Shown: positions 52,475-61,428 of the stretch, piece by piece
Position numbering within the stretch: position 1 is the first letter of the stretch
Layout of the letters: every line of letters starts with the position of its first letter
From: Thermocatellispora tengchongensis
GTDB taxonomy: Bacteria > Actinomycetota > Actinomycetes > Streptosporangiales > Streptosporangiaceae
Assembly (NCBI RefSeq): GCF_014202315.1
Contig: NZ_JACHGN010000006.1
Coordinates: forward strand, 124,001-188,000
Length of the DNA: 64,000 nucleotides
Direction: 5' to 3'
The notes under the pieces: generated by a model
Database searches by the model: none
Told to the model about the DNA's origin: nothing
The model's input: only the letters and a program-made list of their open reading frames with translations
Translations under genes and position numbers: made by a program

Positions 52475-53059
52475 ATGGGCGCGAAGCGGGCACGAGACGG
52501 ACTGAGCCGGGCGTACCGGACGGGCGGCCGCCCGATCCGGGTCGGGCGGTCGATCGCCGGGGCCGACGAGATCGACGCATACGTCGTGGGCGTCGGCCGC
52601 AAGTGGGCGCTGCTGCACGTCGTCTCCGGCGACATGCGCCTCGACGGATACGCGGCCGTCCGGCTGCGCCACGTCGAGCGGGCGTCGAGCGCCGGCTGGA
52701 AGGGGTCGGCGGTCGCGCACCGTGCGCTGGGGCTGCGCGGGGAGCGCCCGGCGCGGGTGCCGGGGCTCGACCTCGACACGACCGCCGGCCTGATCGGCAC
52801 CATGGCCGCCGCGTTCGGGCTGATCGGGGTGTACGTCGAGGAGGCCGACCCCGGCGTCTGCTACGTGGGCGTGCCCCGGGGGATCACCCGGGGCAAGCGG
52901 CTGCGGCTGCAGGAGATCGACAGCGGAGCCGAATGGGACCGCGCCTGCACCACCACCAGGCTGGCCGAGATCACCCGGCTGGACGCCGGGGGCGGGTACC
53001 TGGACGCGCTGGCCGCCGTCGGGGGGCCCGCCCCGGCGTGGCGGGTCAGCGGGCGGTGA
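52475..53059 (+). CDS. Hypothetical protein, 194 aa
   Basis: I do not recognise a named domain. The N-terminal half is beta-rich with a small barrel pattern (EIDAYVVGVGRKWALLHVVSGDMRLDGYAAVRLRHVERAS), followed by a segment AAAFGLIGVYVEEADPGVCYVGVPRGI and ending with a helical tail. The layout resembles a family of uncharacterised actinobacterial proteins. Start is ATG 52475. The 3' end overlaps the convergent hydrolase gene by 14 bp. Confidence 0.65.
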   Translation: MGAKRARDGLSRAYRTGGRPIRVGRSIAGADEIDAYVVGVGRKWALLHVVSGDMRLDGYAAVRLRHVERASSAGWKGSAVAHRALGLRGERPARVPGLDLDTTAGLIGTMAAAFGLIGVYVEEADPGVCYVGVPRGITRGKRLRLQEIDSGAEWDRACTTTRLAEITRLDAGGGYLDALAAVGGPAPAWRVSGR

Positions 53060-54398
53060 GCGAGCAGGTGTTCTCGACGTCTCCGGTGGCGGGGCGCGGG
53101 AGGGTCGTGCTCGGGGGCGGCGGGGTGCCGGTGGCGAGCCATGACTCCAGGGCGGTGAAGGCGTCGCGGAAGCAGGGCAGCAGCGGGCGGATGCGGGCGG
53201 GGTGGGCGGCGTACAGGGAGTCCACGTGGGTGCCGCCCTCCACGCGGTAGTAGCGGAACAGGCGCTCGCGGTGGGCCGCCTTGACCATGCCGGCGTAGAA
53301 GTCGGAGGTCTCGCTGATCGGCAGCAGGGTGTCCAGCGTGCCGTGCAGGGTCACCAGGGGCCGCTTGATCTTCCCGGTCAGCGAGATCCGCGCCACCGCC
53401 CGGTACACCGACGCGGGCCGGGAGGCGTAGTCGTAGTCGGCGTCGCAGGCCGGGGTGCCCGGCGTACAGAACGGCGTGCCCGCCTCGGTGTCACCGTCCC
53501 AGCCGGGGTCCAGCTCCTCGCGGTAGACGCGCTGGGTGAAGTCCCAGTAGGCGCGGTAGTGGTAGTCCCACAGGAACGACGTCTCCGGCGCGAAGCCCGC
53601 CGCGGCCATCCCGGCCGTGTCGCCCGCCGGGTACGCGCGCAGCGCGGGCGGCAGGAAGGTGAGCAGGTTGGGGCCGCGGGCGGTCCACAGCGTGCCCTCC
53701 CAGTCCACCCCGCCGTCGAACAGGTCGGGGCGGTTCTCCAGTTGCCAGCGCACCAGGTAGCCGCCGTTGGACTGGCCGGCCGCGATCGTGGTGCGCACCG
53801 GGCGGCCGTACCGCTGCCTGGCGGTGGCCTCGGCGGCGACGGCGAGCTGGCTGACGCGGCGGTGCCACTCCGCTATCGCGTCGCCGGGCCGGGCCCCGTC
53901 GCGGTAGAAGGCGGCGCCGGTGTTGCCCTTGTCGGTCGCCGCGTACGCGTAGCCGCGCGCGAGCGCCCAGTCGGAGATCGTGAAGTCGTTGGCGTACGTC
54001 TCGCGGGTGCCGGGTGACCCGGCCACGACCAGGCCGCCGTTCCACCGCTCGGGCAGCCGGATCACGAACTGCGAGTCGTGGTTCCAGCCGTGGTTGGTGT
54101 TGCCGGTGGAGGTGTCGGGGAAGTAGCCGTCGATCTGGACGCCCGGCACGCCGCTCGGGTTGACGGCCCCCGCCGAGCTGAGCCCCGCCCAGTCGGCCTG
54201 GTCGGTGTGACCGGAGGCCAGGGTGCCGGCCGTGGTCAGGTCGTCCAGGCAGGCGGTCACCTGGTGTTCGGCGCCGGGGACGGTGAGGTGCGGGCAGGCG
54301 GACGCGGCGGTGGCCGTGCCCGGGGCGGTCAGCGCGCCGGCGGCCAGGACGGCGCTCACGAGGACGGACGCGGCGAGCCCGCGCGGGGGACGGGGCAT
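53046..54398 (-). CDS. Secreted alpha/beta hydrolase (3HB-oligomer hydrolase/tannase-like)
   Basis: A 450-aa exported enzyme. The signal peptide ends near GTATAASAC (residues 1-32). The nucleophile is in IAAGQSNGGYLVRWQLE; LVTLHGTLDTLLPISETSDFY gives the Asp region and EGGTHVDSLY the His. The overall pattern (NDFTISDWALARGYAYAATDKGN) is shared by tannase-like esterases and 3-hydroxybutyrate oligomer hydrolases. The substrate is uncertain. Four or more Cys suggest disulphides. Start is ATG 54398 with GAAGGAG upstream. Confidence 0.78.
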   Translation of the reverse strand: MPRPPRGLAASVLVSAVLAAGALTAPGTATAASACPHLTVPGAEHQVTACLDDLTTAGTLASGHTDQADWAGLSSAGAVNPSGVPGVQIDGYFPDTSTGNTNHGWNHDSQFVIRLPERWNGGLVVAGSPGTRETYANDFTISDWALARGYAYAATDKGNTGAAFYRDGARPGDAIAEWHRRVSQLAVAAEATARQRYGRPVRTTIAAGQSNGGYLVRWQLENRPDLFDGGVDWEGTLWTARGPNLLTFLPPALRAYPAGDTAGMAAAGFAPETSFLWDYHYRAYWDFTQRVYREELDPGWDGDTEAGTPFCTPGTPACDADYDYASRPASVYRAVARISLTGKIKRPLVTLHGTLDTLLPISETSDFYAGMVKAAHRERLFRYYRVEGGTHVDSLYAAHPARIRPLLPCFRDAFTALESWLATGTPPPPSTTLPRPATGDVENTCSLTAR

Positions 54399-54636
54399 GG
54401 GTGCTCCTTCGGATCGCGGTCCAGCGCAGGCTAGAACGCCGGTGATCCCGCCGACATGTCGCCGGAACACACTCTTGACCGCCGCGTCATGGTCATCGGG
54501 ATCGCCTGTCGGGGCGGCCGAAAAAGACCCAACGGCATGAATGCATTCCCATAATTCACATCCGGATTTCTCCTTGCTAAATTGGCGGCATTGTCGAGCG
54601 TTTAAATCGTATGAATTCATTCCTGTGGGGGAGCCC

Positions 54637-55776
54637 GTGGAGTCGCTGGTCGTGGAGCGTGTGGAGACATTCGTGGTGGAGCTGCCGGCGATCCGGTCGT
54701 TCGGTATTTCCGGGGGGAGCGTCACCACCGCGGGAAAACCGGTGGAGCGCGTGCTCGTCAAGGTCACGGCGGGGGGCGTGACCGGCTGGGGCGAGGCGAC
54801 GCCGACGCCCTCGTGGACCTACGAGACCGTGGAGTCGATCACCTCCACCATCGACCGCTACCTCGCGCCGGCGCTGGCCGGCCGGCCCGCCTGGGACCTC
54901 GACGGCGCCGGCGCGGCCTTCGAGAAGGCGATCAACCGGGGGCTGTCGATCGGCTCCCCCATCGCCAAGTCCGCGCTCGACATCGCCCTGCACGACCTGC
55001 TCGGCCGGGCCCTCGGCGTGCCGCTCGGCGTCCTGTGGGGCCACCGCCGGATCGAACGGATCAGGCTGGGCTGGATCGTCTCCGGCCAGAGCCCGCGGGA
55101 GGTCCGGCAGGCGGTGGAGGAAGGGCGGGCGGAGGGCTATTCCGCGTTCAAGGTCAAGGTGGGCCTGCACGACGAGGCCACGGACGCCGCGGTGGTGGCC
55201 GCGGTCAGGGAGGCGGCGCCGGACGCCCCGATCTGGGTGGACGCCAACCAGGCGTACACGGTCGGCGGCGCGCTGCGGATGGCGCGCAGGCTCGCCGACC
55301 TGGACGTGGCGGCGTTCGAGCAGCCGCTTCCGGCCAACGACATCACCGGGCTGCGGCGGCTGCGCGACCACAGCCCGCTGCCGGTCGCCCTGGACGAGAG
55401 CCTGCGCCACCCCTCCGACCTGGCCACGTTGGTCAAGCTCGACGCGGTGGACATCGCCATCGCCAAGGTGCAGCGCTCGGGCGGGCTCACCCTGTCGCGC
55501 AGGCTCTGCCAGCTCGCCGAGGACGCGGGCCTGCAGATCATGGGCTCCGGGCTGACCGACTCCGATCTGGGCTTCGCCGCCTCGCTCCACCTGTTCGCCG
55601 CCTTCGGCGTGGACACGCCCGTGGACCTCAACGGGCGGCAGTTCATCCGCTCCCCGTACGTCGGCGGCACGACGGTGGAGGTCTCCGGGGGGACGGCGGC
55701 GGTTCCGAAGGGGCCGGGCCTGGGCGTCGAGGTGGACGAGGACGCGGTGCGCGCCCTCGCCTCGGGGCGCCGGTGA
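54637..55776 (+). CDS. Enolase superfamily enzyme (MR/MLE type)
   Basis: A 379-aa (beta/alpha)7-beta barrel enzyme. Catalytic Lys172 and Lys174 (FKVKVG), metal ligands Asp202 (WVDANQ), Glu228 (FEQPL) and Asp253 (ALDES), and Lys277 (IAKVQRSGG) are as in muconate-lactonising/dipeptide-epimerase-like members. The reaction (dehydration, epimerisation or cycloisomerisation of a carboxylate) cannot be set from sequence. Neighbours suggest an acid sugar or its lactone. Start is GTG 54637 with GGGGGAG upstream. The AT-rich region before it (54530-54620) is its promoter region. It is convergent with the sugar operon. Confidence 0.85.
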   Translation: MESLVVERVETFVVELPAIRSFGISGGSVTTAGKPVERVLVKVTAGGVTGWGEATPTPSWTYETVESITSTIDRYLAPALAGRPAWDLDGAGAAFEKAINRGLSIGSPIAKSALDIALHDLLGRALGVPLGVLWGHRRIERIRLGWIVSGQSPREVRQAVEEGRAEGYSAFKVKVGLHDEATDAAVVAAVREAAPDAPIWVDANQAYTVGGALRMARRLADLDVAAFEQPLPANDITGLRRLRDHSPLPVALDESLRHPSDLATLVKLDAVDIAIAKVQRSGGLTLSRRLCQLAEDAGLQIMGSGLTDSDLGFAASLHLFAAFGVDTPVDLNGRQFIRSPYVGGTTVEVSGGTAAVPKGPGLGVEVDEDAVRALASGRR

Positions 55777-55798
55777 CCCGGCGCCCCGGGGCGGGCGC

Positions 55799-56806
55799 TC
55801 AGCGCAGCCAGTCGTCCAGGTGCTCGGCGACGAAGGCGTCGTCCACGAGCCACGGGTAGGCCGCGCGGACCCGCTCGATCTCCTCGGCCTGGCCCGGCGA
55901 CAGCCCTTCCGCCGGGTCCAGGCACCAGGTGCCGGCGAGCAGGCCCTGCCCGCGCAGCACCTCGTGCACGCCCGCGATGCAGCCCCGGAATCCGCCCGCC
56001 ACGTCGAAGACGGCCCCGTTGGCGTCGGTGAGGCCGGCGGCGCGCGCGAGCAGCGAGCGCAGCACGCCGTCGTCGCCCGCCCGGGCCCGGCGCACCTCCT
56101 CGAACATCAGCACCGCGGCGCGGGTCCACACCGCCCACTGGCCGAGCAGCCCGCCGGCGATGTACCGTCCCCCGACCGGGGTGAGCAGGTCGGCCAGGAT
56201 GTTGTCGTCGTTCCCGGTGTACAGCGCGATCTCCTCGCCCCGCCCCGACTCGGCCACGCCCCTGACCACGTCCAGGGTGCGGTACCGGTCGAACGGCGCC
56301 ATCTTGATCGCCACCAGCGACTCCTGGGCGGCCAGCGAGCGCCAGAACGCCGGGCTCAGCCGCCGTCCGCCGACGGCCTCCTGCAGATAGAAGCCGATGA
56401 CCGGCAGCACGTCCCCGACGGCCTTCGCCCTGGCGAGCAGGCCCGCCTCGTCCATCCCCGCGACCCGGGGCGACAGCAGCACCGCGTGGTAGCCCAGCGA
56501 GGCCGCGAGTTCCGCCTCGGCGACGGCCTGCGCGGTGTCCCCGCACGCGCCGGCGACCAGGACGACGGGGCGCTCCGCCTCCCGCGCCACCACGTCGGCG
56601 GTGATCTCCAGCACCGGCCGGAGCAGGCCGGCCTCGCGGATCTCGAACTGGGTGGTGTGCACCGCGACGGCGACGCCGCCCGCTCCCGCGGCCAGGTAGT
56701 AGCGGGTGAGCGCCCGCTGGCGCCGCTCGTCGAGCGTACGCCGTTCAGTGAGCGCCAGCGGGTGGGCGGGGATGACCAGGCCCTCCCTGAGCAGGCCGGC
56801 CGGCAT
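55799..56806 (-). CDS. DHDPS-family aldolase or dehydratase
   Basis: A 335-aa class I TIM-barrel enzyme. The Schiff-base Lys168 is in LVAIKMAPFD and Tyr140 is in PVIGFYLQ. The usual GTTGE motif is replaced by AVHTTQFEIR. It should form or cleave a C-C bond next to a keto acid, or dehydrate a sugar acid. Last gene of the minus-strand sugar operon; the next gene upstream ends 1 bp before its start, so they are cotranscribed. Probably the final retro-aldol step. Confidence 0.8.
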   Translation of the reverse strand: MPAGLLREGLVIPAHPLALTERRTLDERRQRALTRYYLAAGAGGVAVAVHTTQFEIREAGLLRPVLEITADVVAREAERPVVLVAGACGDTAQAVAEAELAASLGYHAVLLSPRVAGMDEAGLLARAKAVGDVLPVIGFYLQEAVGGRRLSPAFWRSLAAQESLVAIKMAPFDRYRTLDVVRGVAESGRGEEIALYTGNDDNILADLLTPVGGRYIAGGLLGQWAVWTRAAVLMFEEVRRARAGDDGVLRSLLARAAGLTDANGAVFDVAGGFRGCIAGVHEVLRGQGLLAGTWCLDPAEGLSPGQAEEIERVRAAYPWLVDDAFVAEHLDDWLR

Positions 56807-56807
56807 C

Positions 56808-57833
56808 TCAGAACCTCCCGTCGCGTACGGCGAACTTGGTCGGCTTGCCGGACAGGGGCAGCCCTCGGGCGATCCAGTCGGCCTGCCAGCCGATCAGGGT
56901 GTCGAGCGGGACGTCCGGGTAGCCGAACAGGCCGTGGCAGCGGGTGGCGTCGTTCAGCAGCGCGGTGCCCGCCTCCGTCCCGGTGAAGACGGCCTCGACG
57001 CCGAGGGCGGCGGCGAGCCGGGTGGCGACCCGCCGCACCGTCGCCGTCTCGGGTCCGGTCAGGTTGAGCGTGAACGGCTCCGGCGCGGCGGCGTGCCGGA
57101 GCGAGCGCAGCGCCACCTCGTTGGCGTACCCCTGCCAGACGACGTTGACGTGACCGGTGGTCAGATCGACCGGCTCGCCCGCGGCCAGCGTGACCGCCAG
57201 ATCGGCGAGCACGCCGTAGCGCAGGTCCACGGCGTAGTTGAGGCGCAGCACCGCGACCGGCGTGCCGCGCGTGGCCGCGGCGTGCTCGAAGATCCGCTCC
57301 CGGCCGAGGCAGCTCATCGCGTACTCGCCGACCGGGCCCGGCGGGTCGCCCTCGGCGCTGCCGCCGCCGGCCACGTCCACCAGCGGGTACACGTTGCCGG
57401 TGGAGAACGCCACGATGGCCGAGTCGCGGTAGCGGCGCGCGACCGCCGCGGGCAGGGCCGCGTTCACCACCCAGGACTGGTACGGCGCGGCGGACGTGCC
57501 GAACTTGGCGCCGGCCATGAACACCACGTTGGCCGCGTCGGGCAGGCCCGCGAGACCGTCGTCGCCCAGCAGGTCGTGGCGGACCACGTCGATCCCTTCT
57601 TGGGCCAGGGCCTCGGCCGTGGCCCCGTCGGACCAGCGGGAGACGGCGTACACACGCGTCCCCTTCCTGTCCGCGGCGTCCAGGCCGCGGCGGGCCAGCC
57701 GCACCAGGCTCGGCCCCATCTTGCCGCCCGCGCCCAGCACCACCAGGTCCCCGGACATCCCGGCCAGGTCGGCGACCAGGCCGTCGGAGGGGGTGGCCAG
57801 CCGGTCCTCCAGCTCCGCCTCAGATGTGAACAC
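56808..57833 (-). CDS. NAD-dependent epimerase/dehydratase
   Basis: A 341-aa extended SDR. VVLGAGGKMGPSLVRLARRG (about 31-50) is the NAD-binding GxxGxxG-like motif, and AFSTGNVYPL with GEYAMSCLGRERIFE hold the Ser and Tyr of the active site; the usual YxxxK Lys is replaced (YAMSC). Such variants occur in family members next to MocA and DHDPS genes. It should oxidise or dehydrate a sugar-acid intermediate. Its GTG start at 57833 overlaps the isomerase gene by 14 bp. Confidence 0.8.
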   Translation of the reverse strand: MFTSEAELEDRLATPSDGLVADLAGMSGDLVVLGAGGKMGPSLVRLARRGLDAADRKGTRVYAVSRWSDGATAEALAQEGIDVVRHDLLGDDGLAGLPDAANVVFMAGAKFGTSAAPYQSWVVNAALPAAVARRYRDSAIVAFSTGNVYPLVDVAGGGSAEGDPPGPVGEYAMSCLGRERIFEHAAATRGTPVAVLRLNYAVDLRYGVLADLAVTLAAGEPVDLTTGHVNVVWQGYANEVALRSLRHAAAPEPFTLNLTGPETATVRRVATRLAAALGVEAVFTGTEAGTALLNDATRCHGLFGYPDVPLDTLIGWQADWIARGLPLSGKPTKFAVRDGRF

Positions 57834-58611
57834 GCCCTGCTCCTCGATCCACGACCGCGCGGAACGCGGCCAGCGCCTCCTCCACCGGCGGCGCGTCGGG
57901 GAACCAGGCGCGCTCCCACTCCAGCGCCAGGTAGCCCGAGTAGCCGATGCGGTCGAGCTGCTCCAGCACGCCCCTCACCCCGGCCACCCCCTGCCCCGGC
58001 AGCACCGGCGTGAGCCGGGACGGCGAGTCGGTGTCCTTGATCTGCACGTGCCTCAGGTACGGCGCCAGCGCGTCCGCGGTCCGCGCGGGCGGCTCGCCCG
58101 CCCGCCACGGGTTGACCATGTCCCACAGCGCGCCCACCCGGGGCGAGCCGACTCCGGCCAGCACCGCGGCGACCGCCTCGCCGGTGAGGAAGACGTCGTG
58201 GGTCTCCAGCAGCACGGTCACGCCGTTGTCCGGAAGCCGGTCCGCCACCTCCGCGAGCCGCGCGGTGGCCACGGCGACGGGATCGGCCTGGCCCTCGACC
58301 CCGCCGAAGACCCGTACGTAGGGGGAGCCCAGCGTCTCGGCGATCTCGACGTGGCGCAGCACCTCCGCCACGGGATCGCCCTCGGGCCGGGCGACGCGGG
58401 TGTAGGAGCAGACGGCGACGATCTCGACGCCGGCCGCGGCGAAGGCGCCGGCGACGGCCCGCAGCTCGGCCGCGGGCGTGTCCGGCGCCACCGGCTCCCC
58501 TTCGGCGCACCGCAGCTCCACCCCGGCGCAGCCGTACTCGGCGGCGACGGCGAGCACCTCCTCGACCGGGGCGCCCGGCATGCCCAGCGTGCTGAACGCG
58601 AGCGGTCTCAC
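57820..58611 (-). CDS. Sugar phosphate isomerase/epimerase (xylose-isomerase-like)
   Basis: A 263-aa TIM-barrel of the AP endonuclease-2 superfamily. LAFSTLGMPGAPVEEVLAVAAEYGCAGVELR starts the barrel, LLETHDVFLTG, ALWDMVNPWRAGEPP and RHVQIKD, LALEWERAW carry the metal-binding residues (Glu, Asp, His, Glu). It should isomerise or epimerise a keto sugar. Start is GTG 58611 with GGAGGAG upstream, overlapping the dehydrogenase stop (GTGA). Confidence 0.85.
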   Translation of the reverse strand: MRPLAFSTLGMPGAPVEEVLAVAAEYGCAGVELRCAEGEPVAPDTPAAELRAVAGAFAAAGVEIVAVCSYTRVARPEGDPVAEVLRHVEIAETLGSPYVRVFGGVEGQADPVAVATARLAEVADRLPDNGVTVLLETHDVFLTGEAVAAVLAGVGSPRVGALWDMVNPWRAGEPPARTADALAPYLRHVQIKDTDSPSRLTPVLPGQGVAGVRGVLEQLDRIGYSGYLALEWERAWFPDAPPVEEALAAFRAVVDRGAGRVHI

Positions 58612-59630
58612 ATCTCCTCCTTCACGGCTCGTCCCTCCACGGCGACGACGCCGCCCGTGCGGCCGGACTCGTACAGGGCCAGGGCGGTGCCGAGCACCCC
58701 CAGGGCGTACTCGGGCGTGACCAGGGGGACGGCTCCCTCCTCGCACGCGCGCGCGAAGTCGGCGAGCTGCGCGGCGAAGGCCCGGTTCATCTCGCCGGAC
58801 TCGGGGGCGGCGATCTGGGTGGCGACGCCGCCGCGGAAGGACCACACACCCTCACCCCGGCTGATCCGCACCGCCCCCTCCGCGCACACGATCTCGGTCT
58901 CGTCGGTGAACGGCAGGCCCGTGCCGGTGACCGAGAGCGTCGCCCGGGTGCCGTCGGCGTGCCGCAGCAGGGCCACGGCCTCGGTCTCCACCGCCACTCC
59001 GGGACGGGCCGCGACGTGCCCCGTGACGTGCGTGACCGGCGAGCCGACCAGCATCTGCAGCTTGTCGATGCTGTGGGTGCCCACGTTGAGCACGATGCCC
59101 CCGCCGGCCATCTCCGGGTCCAGGAACCAGCGCGGCCGCGAGGCGTCCGTGTAGTCGGCGGTGCGCCGCTCCGAGGCCACCATGACCTCGCCGACCGCCC
59201 CGGAGGCGAGGTAGCCGGCCGCGGCCCGCAGCGTCGGCACGAAGCGGAGCACGTGGCCCACCGCGAACGTGACGCCCGCCGCGCGGCATGCCTCGATCAT
59301 CCGTACGCCGTCCTCGTGCCGGGTGGCGATCGGCTTCTCCAGCAGCACGTGCAGCCCGGCCGCCGCGGCGTCCAGGGTGATGGGGGCGTGCAGGGCGTGC
59401 GGGACGGTGATCACGACGGCGTCGAGCCCGCCCGCGGCGAACATCGCCAGATGGTCGGTGTAGACGCGGGCGCCCGCCTCCGCGGCCAGCTTCTCGGCCG
59501 CGTCGGCGCGCACGTCGCACACGGCGACGACCTTCACCTGCGAGGCGAGCTGCCGCGCGGCGGCGACGTGGAGCTCGGCGATGGTGCCCGCTCCGACGAT
59601 CCCCACGCGCAGCCCTGAGGTTGTTACCAC
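58608..59630 (-). CDS. Gfo/Idh/MocA-type dehydrogenase
   Basis: A 340-aa NAD(P) enzyme. RVGIVGAGTIAELHVAAARQL is the Rossmann motif and LLEKPIATR has the EKP signature with catalytic Lys. The C-terminal half (DYTDASRPRWFLDPEMAGGGIVLNVGTHSIDKL) is the substrate domain with the catalytic His. It would oxidise a sugar or inositol-like substrate. Start is GTG 59630 with AAAGGA upstream. It follows the second permease by 60 bp. Confidence 0.88.
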   Translation of the reverse strand: MVTTSGLRVGIVGAGTIAELHVAAARQLASQVKVVAVCDVRADAAEKLAAEAGARVYTDHLAMFAAGGLDAVVITVPHALHAPITLDAAAAGLHVLLEKPIATRHEDGVRMIEACRAAGVTFAVGHVLRFVPTLRAAAGYLASGAVGEVMVASERRTADYTDASRPRWFLDPEMAGGGIVLNVGTHSIDKLQMLVGSPVTHVTGHVAARPGVAVETEAVALLRHADGTRATLSVTGTGLPFTDETEIVCAEGAVRISRGEGVWSFRGGVATQIAAPESGEMNRAFAAQLADFARACEEGAVPLVTPEYALGVLGTALALYESGRTGGVVAVEGRAVKEEM

Positions 59631-59690
59631 GATGTCCTTTCTGTTTGGCGGTTCGGCGGTTCGGCGATCTGTCAGGCGGATTCGGCCTGT

Positions 59691-60503
59691 TCAGCCCTTG
59701 AGTCCCGCGGACACGGCGCCGCGGACGAAGTACCGCTGGGCCAGGACGAAGACGACCAGCATCGGCAGCAGGCTCATCATCGCGGCGGCGGTGACGAGCT
59801 GGTCGTTGCCGACGAACTCGCCCTTGAGGCTCATCACGCCGATCGGCAGCGTGTAGTTCTCCGGCGAGGTGAGGTAGATGGTGGGTTCGAGCACCGCGCT
59901 CCAGGACGCCATGAACGTGAAGACCGCGAGGGTCGCCAGGGCCGGCTTGGCGAGCGGGAGGTGGATCCGCCAGAACACCTGCCACGGGTTGGCGCCGTCG
60001 ATCCCGGCCGCCTCCTCGAAGTCCCTGGGGATGCCGAGGAAGGTCTGCCGCATCAGGAAGATGCCGAACGGGGTGGCCAGCCAGTAGGGCACGATGAGCG
60101 GCAGCATCGTGTCCAGCCAGCCCAGGGAGCGGAACAGCACGAAGTTCGGCACGATCGTGATCACGGTGGGCAGCATCATGGTGCCCAGGGCCATGGTCAG
60201 CAGCGCCTGCCTGCCCGGCAGGCGCGACCTGGCCAGGGCGTGGCCGACCATCGAGCTGGTCAGCACGTTGCCCGCCACGGCCAGCACCGCGATGACCATG
60301 CTGTTGGCCAGGTAGAGCCCGAACGGCGTGCGCCGCCACACCTCGGCGTAGTTGTCCCACCGCACCGGGTCGGGGAGCCACACCGGCGGCACCTGGATGT
60401 ACTGCGCGAAGCTCTTGAGCGAGTTGCCGAAGGCGGCCACGAAGGGCAGCAGCATGACCAGCGCGCCCAGCAGGACCAGGGCGTACGCCGGGAGTCTACG
60501 CAT
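59691..60503 (-). CDS. Sugar ABC transporter permease (MalG-type)
   Basis: A 270-aa CUT1 inner-membrane subunit with six TM helices. The EAA loop is FEEAAGIDGANPWQVFWRIHLPLAKPAL, which contacts the ATPase. Start is ATG 60503, overlapping the MalF-type gene by 8 bp. No ATPase gene lies in the operon, so a shared MsiK-type ATPase is expected. Confidence 0.92.
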   Translation of the reverse strand: MRRLPAYALVLLGALVMLLPFVAAFGNSLKSFAQYIQVPPVWLPDPVRWDNYAEVWRRTPFGLYLANSMVIAVLAVAGNVLTSSMVGHALARSRLPGRQALLTMALGTMMLPTVITIVPNFVLFRSLGWLDTMLPLIVPYWLATPFGIFLMRQTFLGIPRDFEEAAGIDGANPWQVFWRIHLPLAKPALATLAVFTFMASWSAVLEPTIYLTSPENYTLPIGVMSLKGEFVGNDQLVTAAAMMSLLPMLVVFVLAQRYFVRGAVSAGLKG

Positions 60504-61428
60504 AGTGCACCCACCTGCGCTGGAGCCGGAACTGCACCAGGGTGAGCGCCAGGACCAGCACGAACAGCACCCACGCGACCGCCGAGGCGTAGCCCATCTG
60601 GAAGAACTGGAAGCCGTGCCGGTACAGGTAGAGCACCGTCACCTCGCTCGCCCCGTGGGGCTCGCCGTTGGTCATCACGAAGACCTGCTCGAACGACTGC
60701 AGCGTGGTGATCGAGGTGAGCACCAGCACCAGGAAGGTGGTGCCGGAGACGCCGGGCAGGGTGATGTAGCGGAAGCGGTTCCAGGCCGAGGCGCCGTCGA
60801 TCTTGGCGGCCTCGTACCGGTCCTCGGGGATGGCCTGGAGGCCGGCGAGGAAGAGCACCATCATGTAGCCGACCCCCTTCCACACCGCCACCGCGGCGAG
60901 CGTGGGGATCACCAGCGCGGGGTCCTGCAGCCAGTCCTGTGCGGGCAGCCCGAGCCATCCGAGCACCTGGTTGGCGATGCCGAACTGCGGGTTGAACACC
61001 GCGTCGGCGACGTAGGCGACGACGACCCAGGAGGAGACGACCGGCACGAAGTACGCCGCGCGGAACAGGGCCATCGCGCGCAGCCGCTGGTTGAGCGCGA
61101 TGGCCAGCAGCAGGGCGAGGATCGTCTGGGCGGGCACGAACAGCACGGCGAAGTAGGCCGTGTTGCCGAGCGTGCGCCAGAAGACCTCGTCGGCGAAGAG
61201 CCGGGCGAAGTTGTCCAGGCCCACGAACCGGGGCGAGGTGATCAGGTTGTACTCGGTGAGGCTGAAGTACAGCGAGGCGAGCACCGGCCAGGCGGTCAGC
61301 GCGACGAGGTGGAGCAGGTACGGCGAGGCGAAGGCGAGCGCCCACGCGCGCTCGCCGGTACGGCGGCCACGGAGGGGAGCCGGCGGCGCCACGGCGACCC
61401 GGCCGGGCTTGCGCGTCAGGAGCGTCAT
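60496..61428 (-). CDS. Sugar ABC transporter permease (MalF-type)
   Basis: A 310-aa CUT1 permease with six TM helices. The EAA loop is RYEAAKIDGASAWNRFRYITLPG. TEYNLITSPRFVGLDNFARL is the typical first periplasmic-side segment. Start is ATG 61428, which overlaps the binding-protein stop by four bases (ATGA). Confidence 0.92.
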   Translation of the reverse strand: MTLLTRKPGRVAVAPPAPLRGRRTGERAWALAFASPYLLHLVALTAWPVLASLYFSLTEYNLITSPRFVGLDNFARLFADEVFWRTLGNTAYFAVLFVPAQTILALLLAIALNQRLRAMALFRAAYFVPVVSSWVVVAYVADAVFNPQFGIANQVLGWLGLPAQDWLQDPALVIPTLAAVAVWKGVGYMMVLFLAGLQAIPEDRYEAAKIDGASAWNRFRYITLPGVSGTTFLVLVLTSITTLQSFEQVFVMTNGEPHGASEVTVLYLYRHGFQFFQMGYASAVAWVLFVLVLALTLVQFRLQRRWVHYA

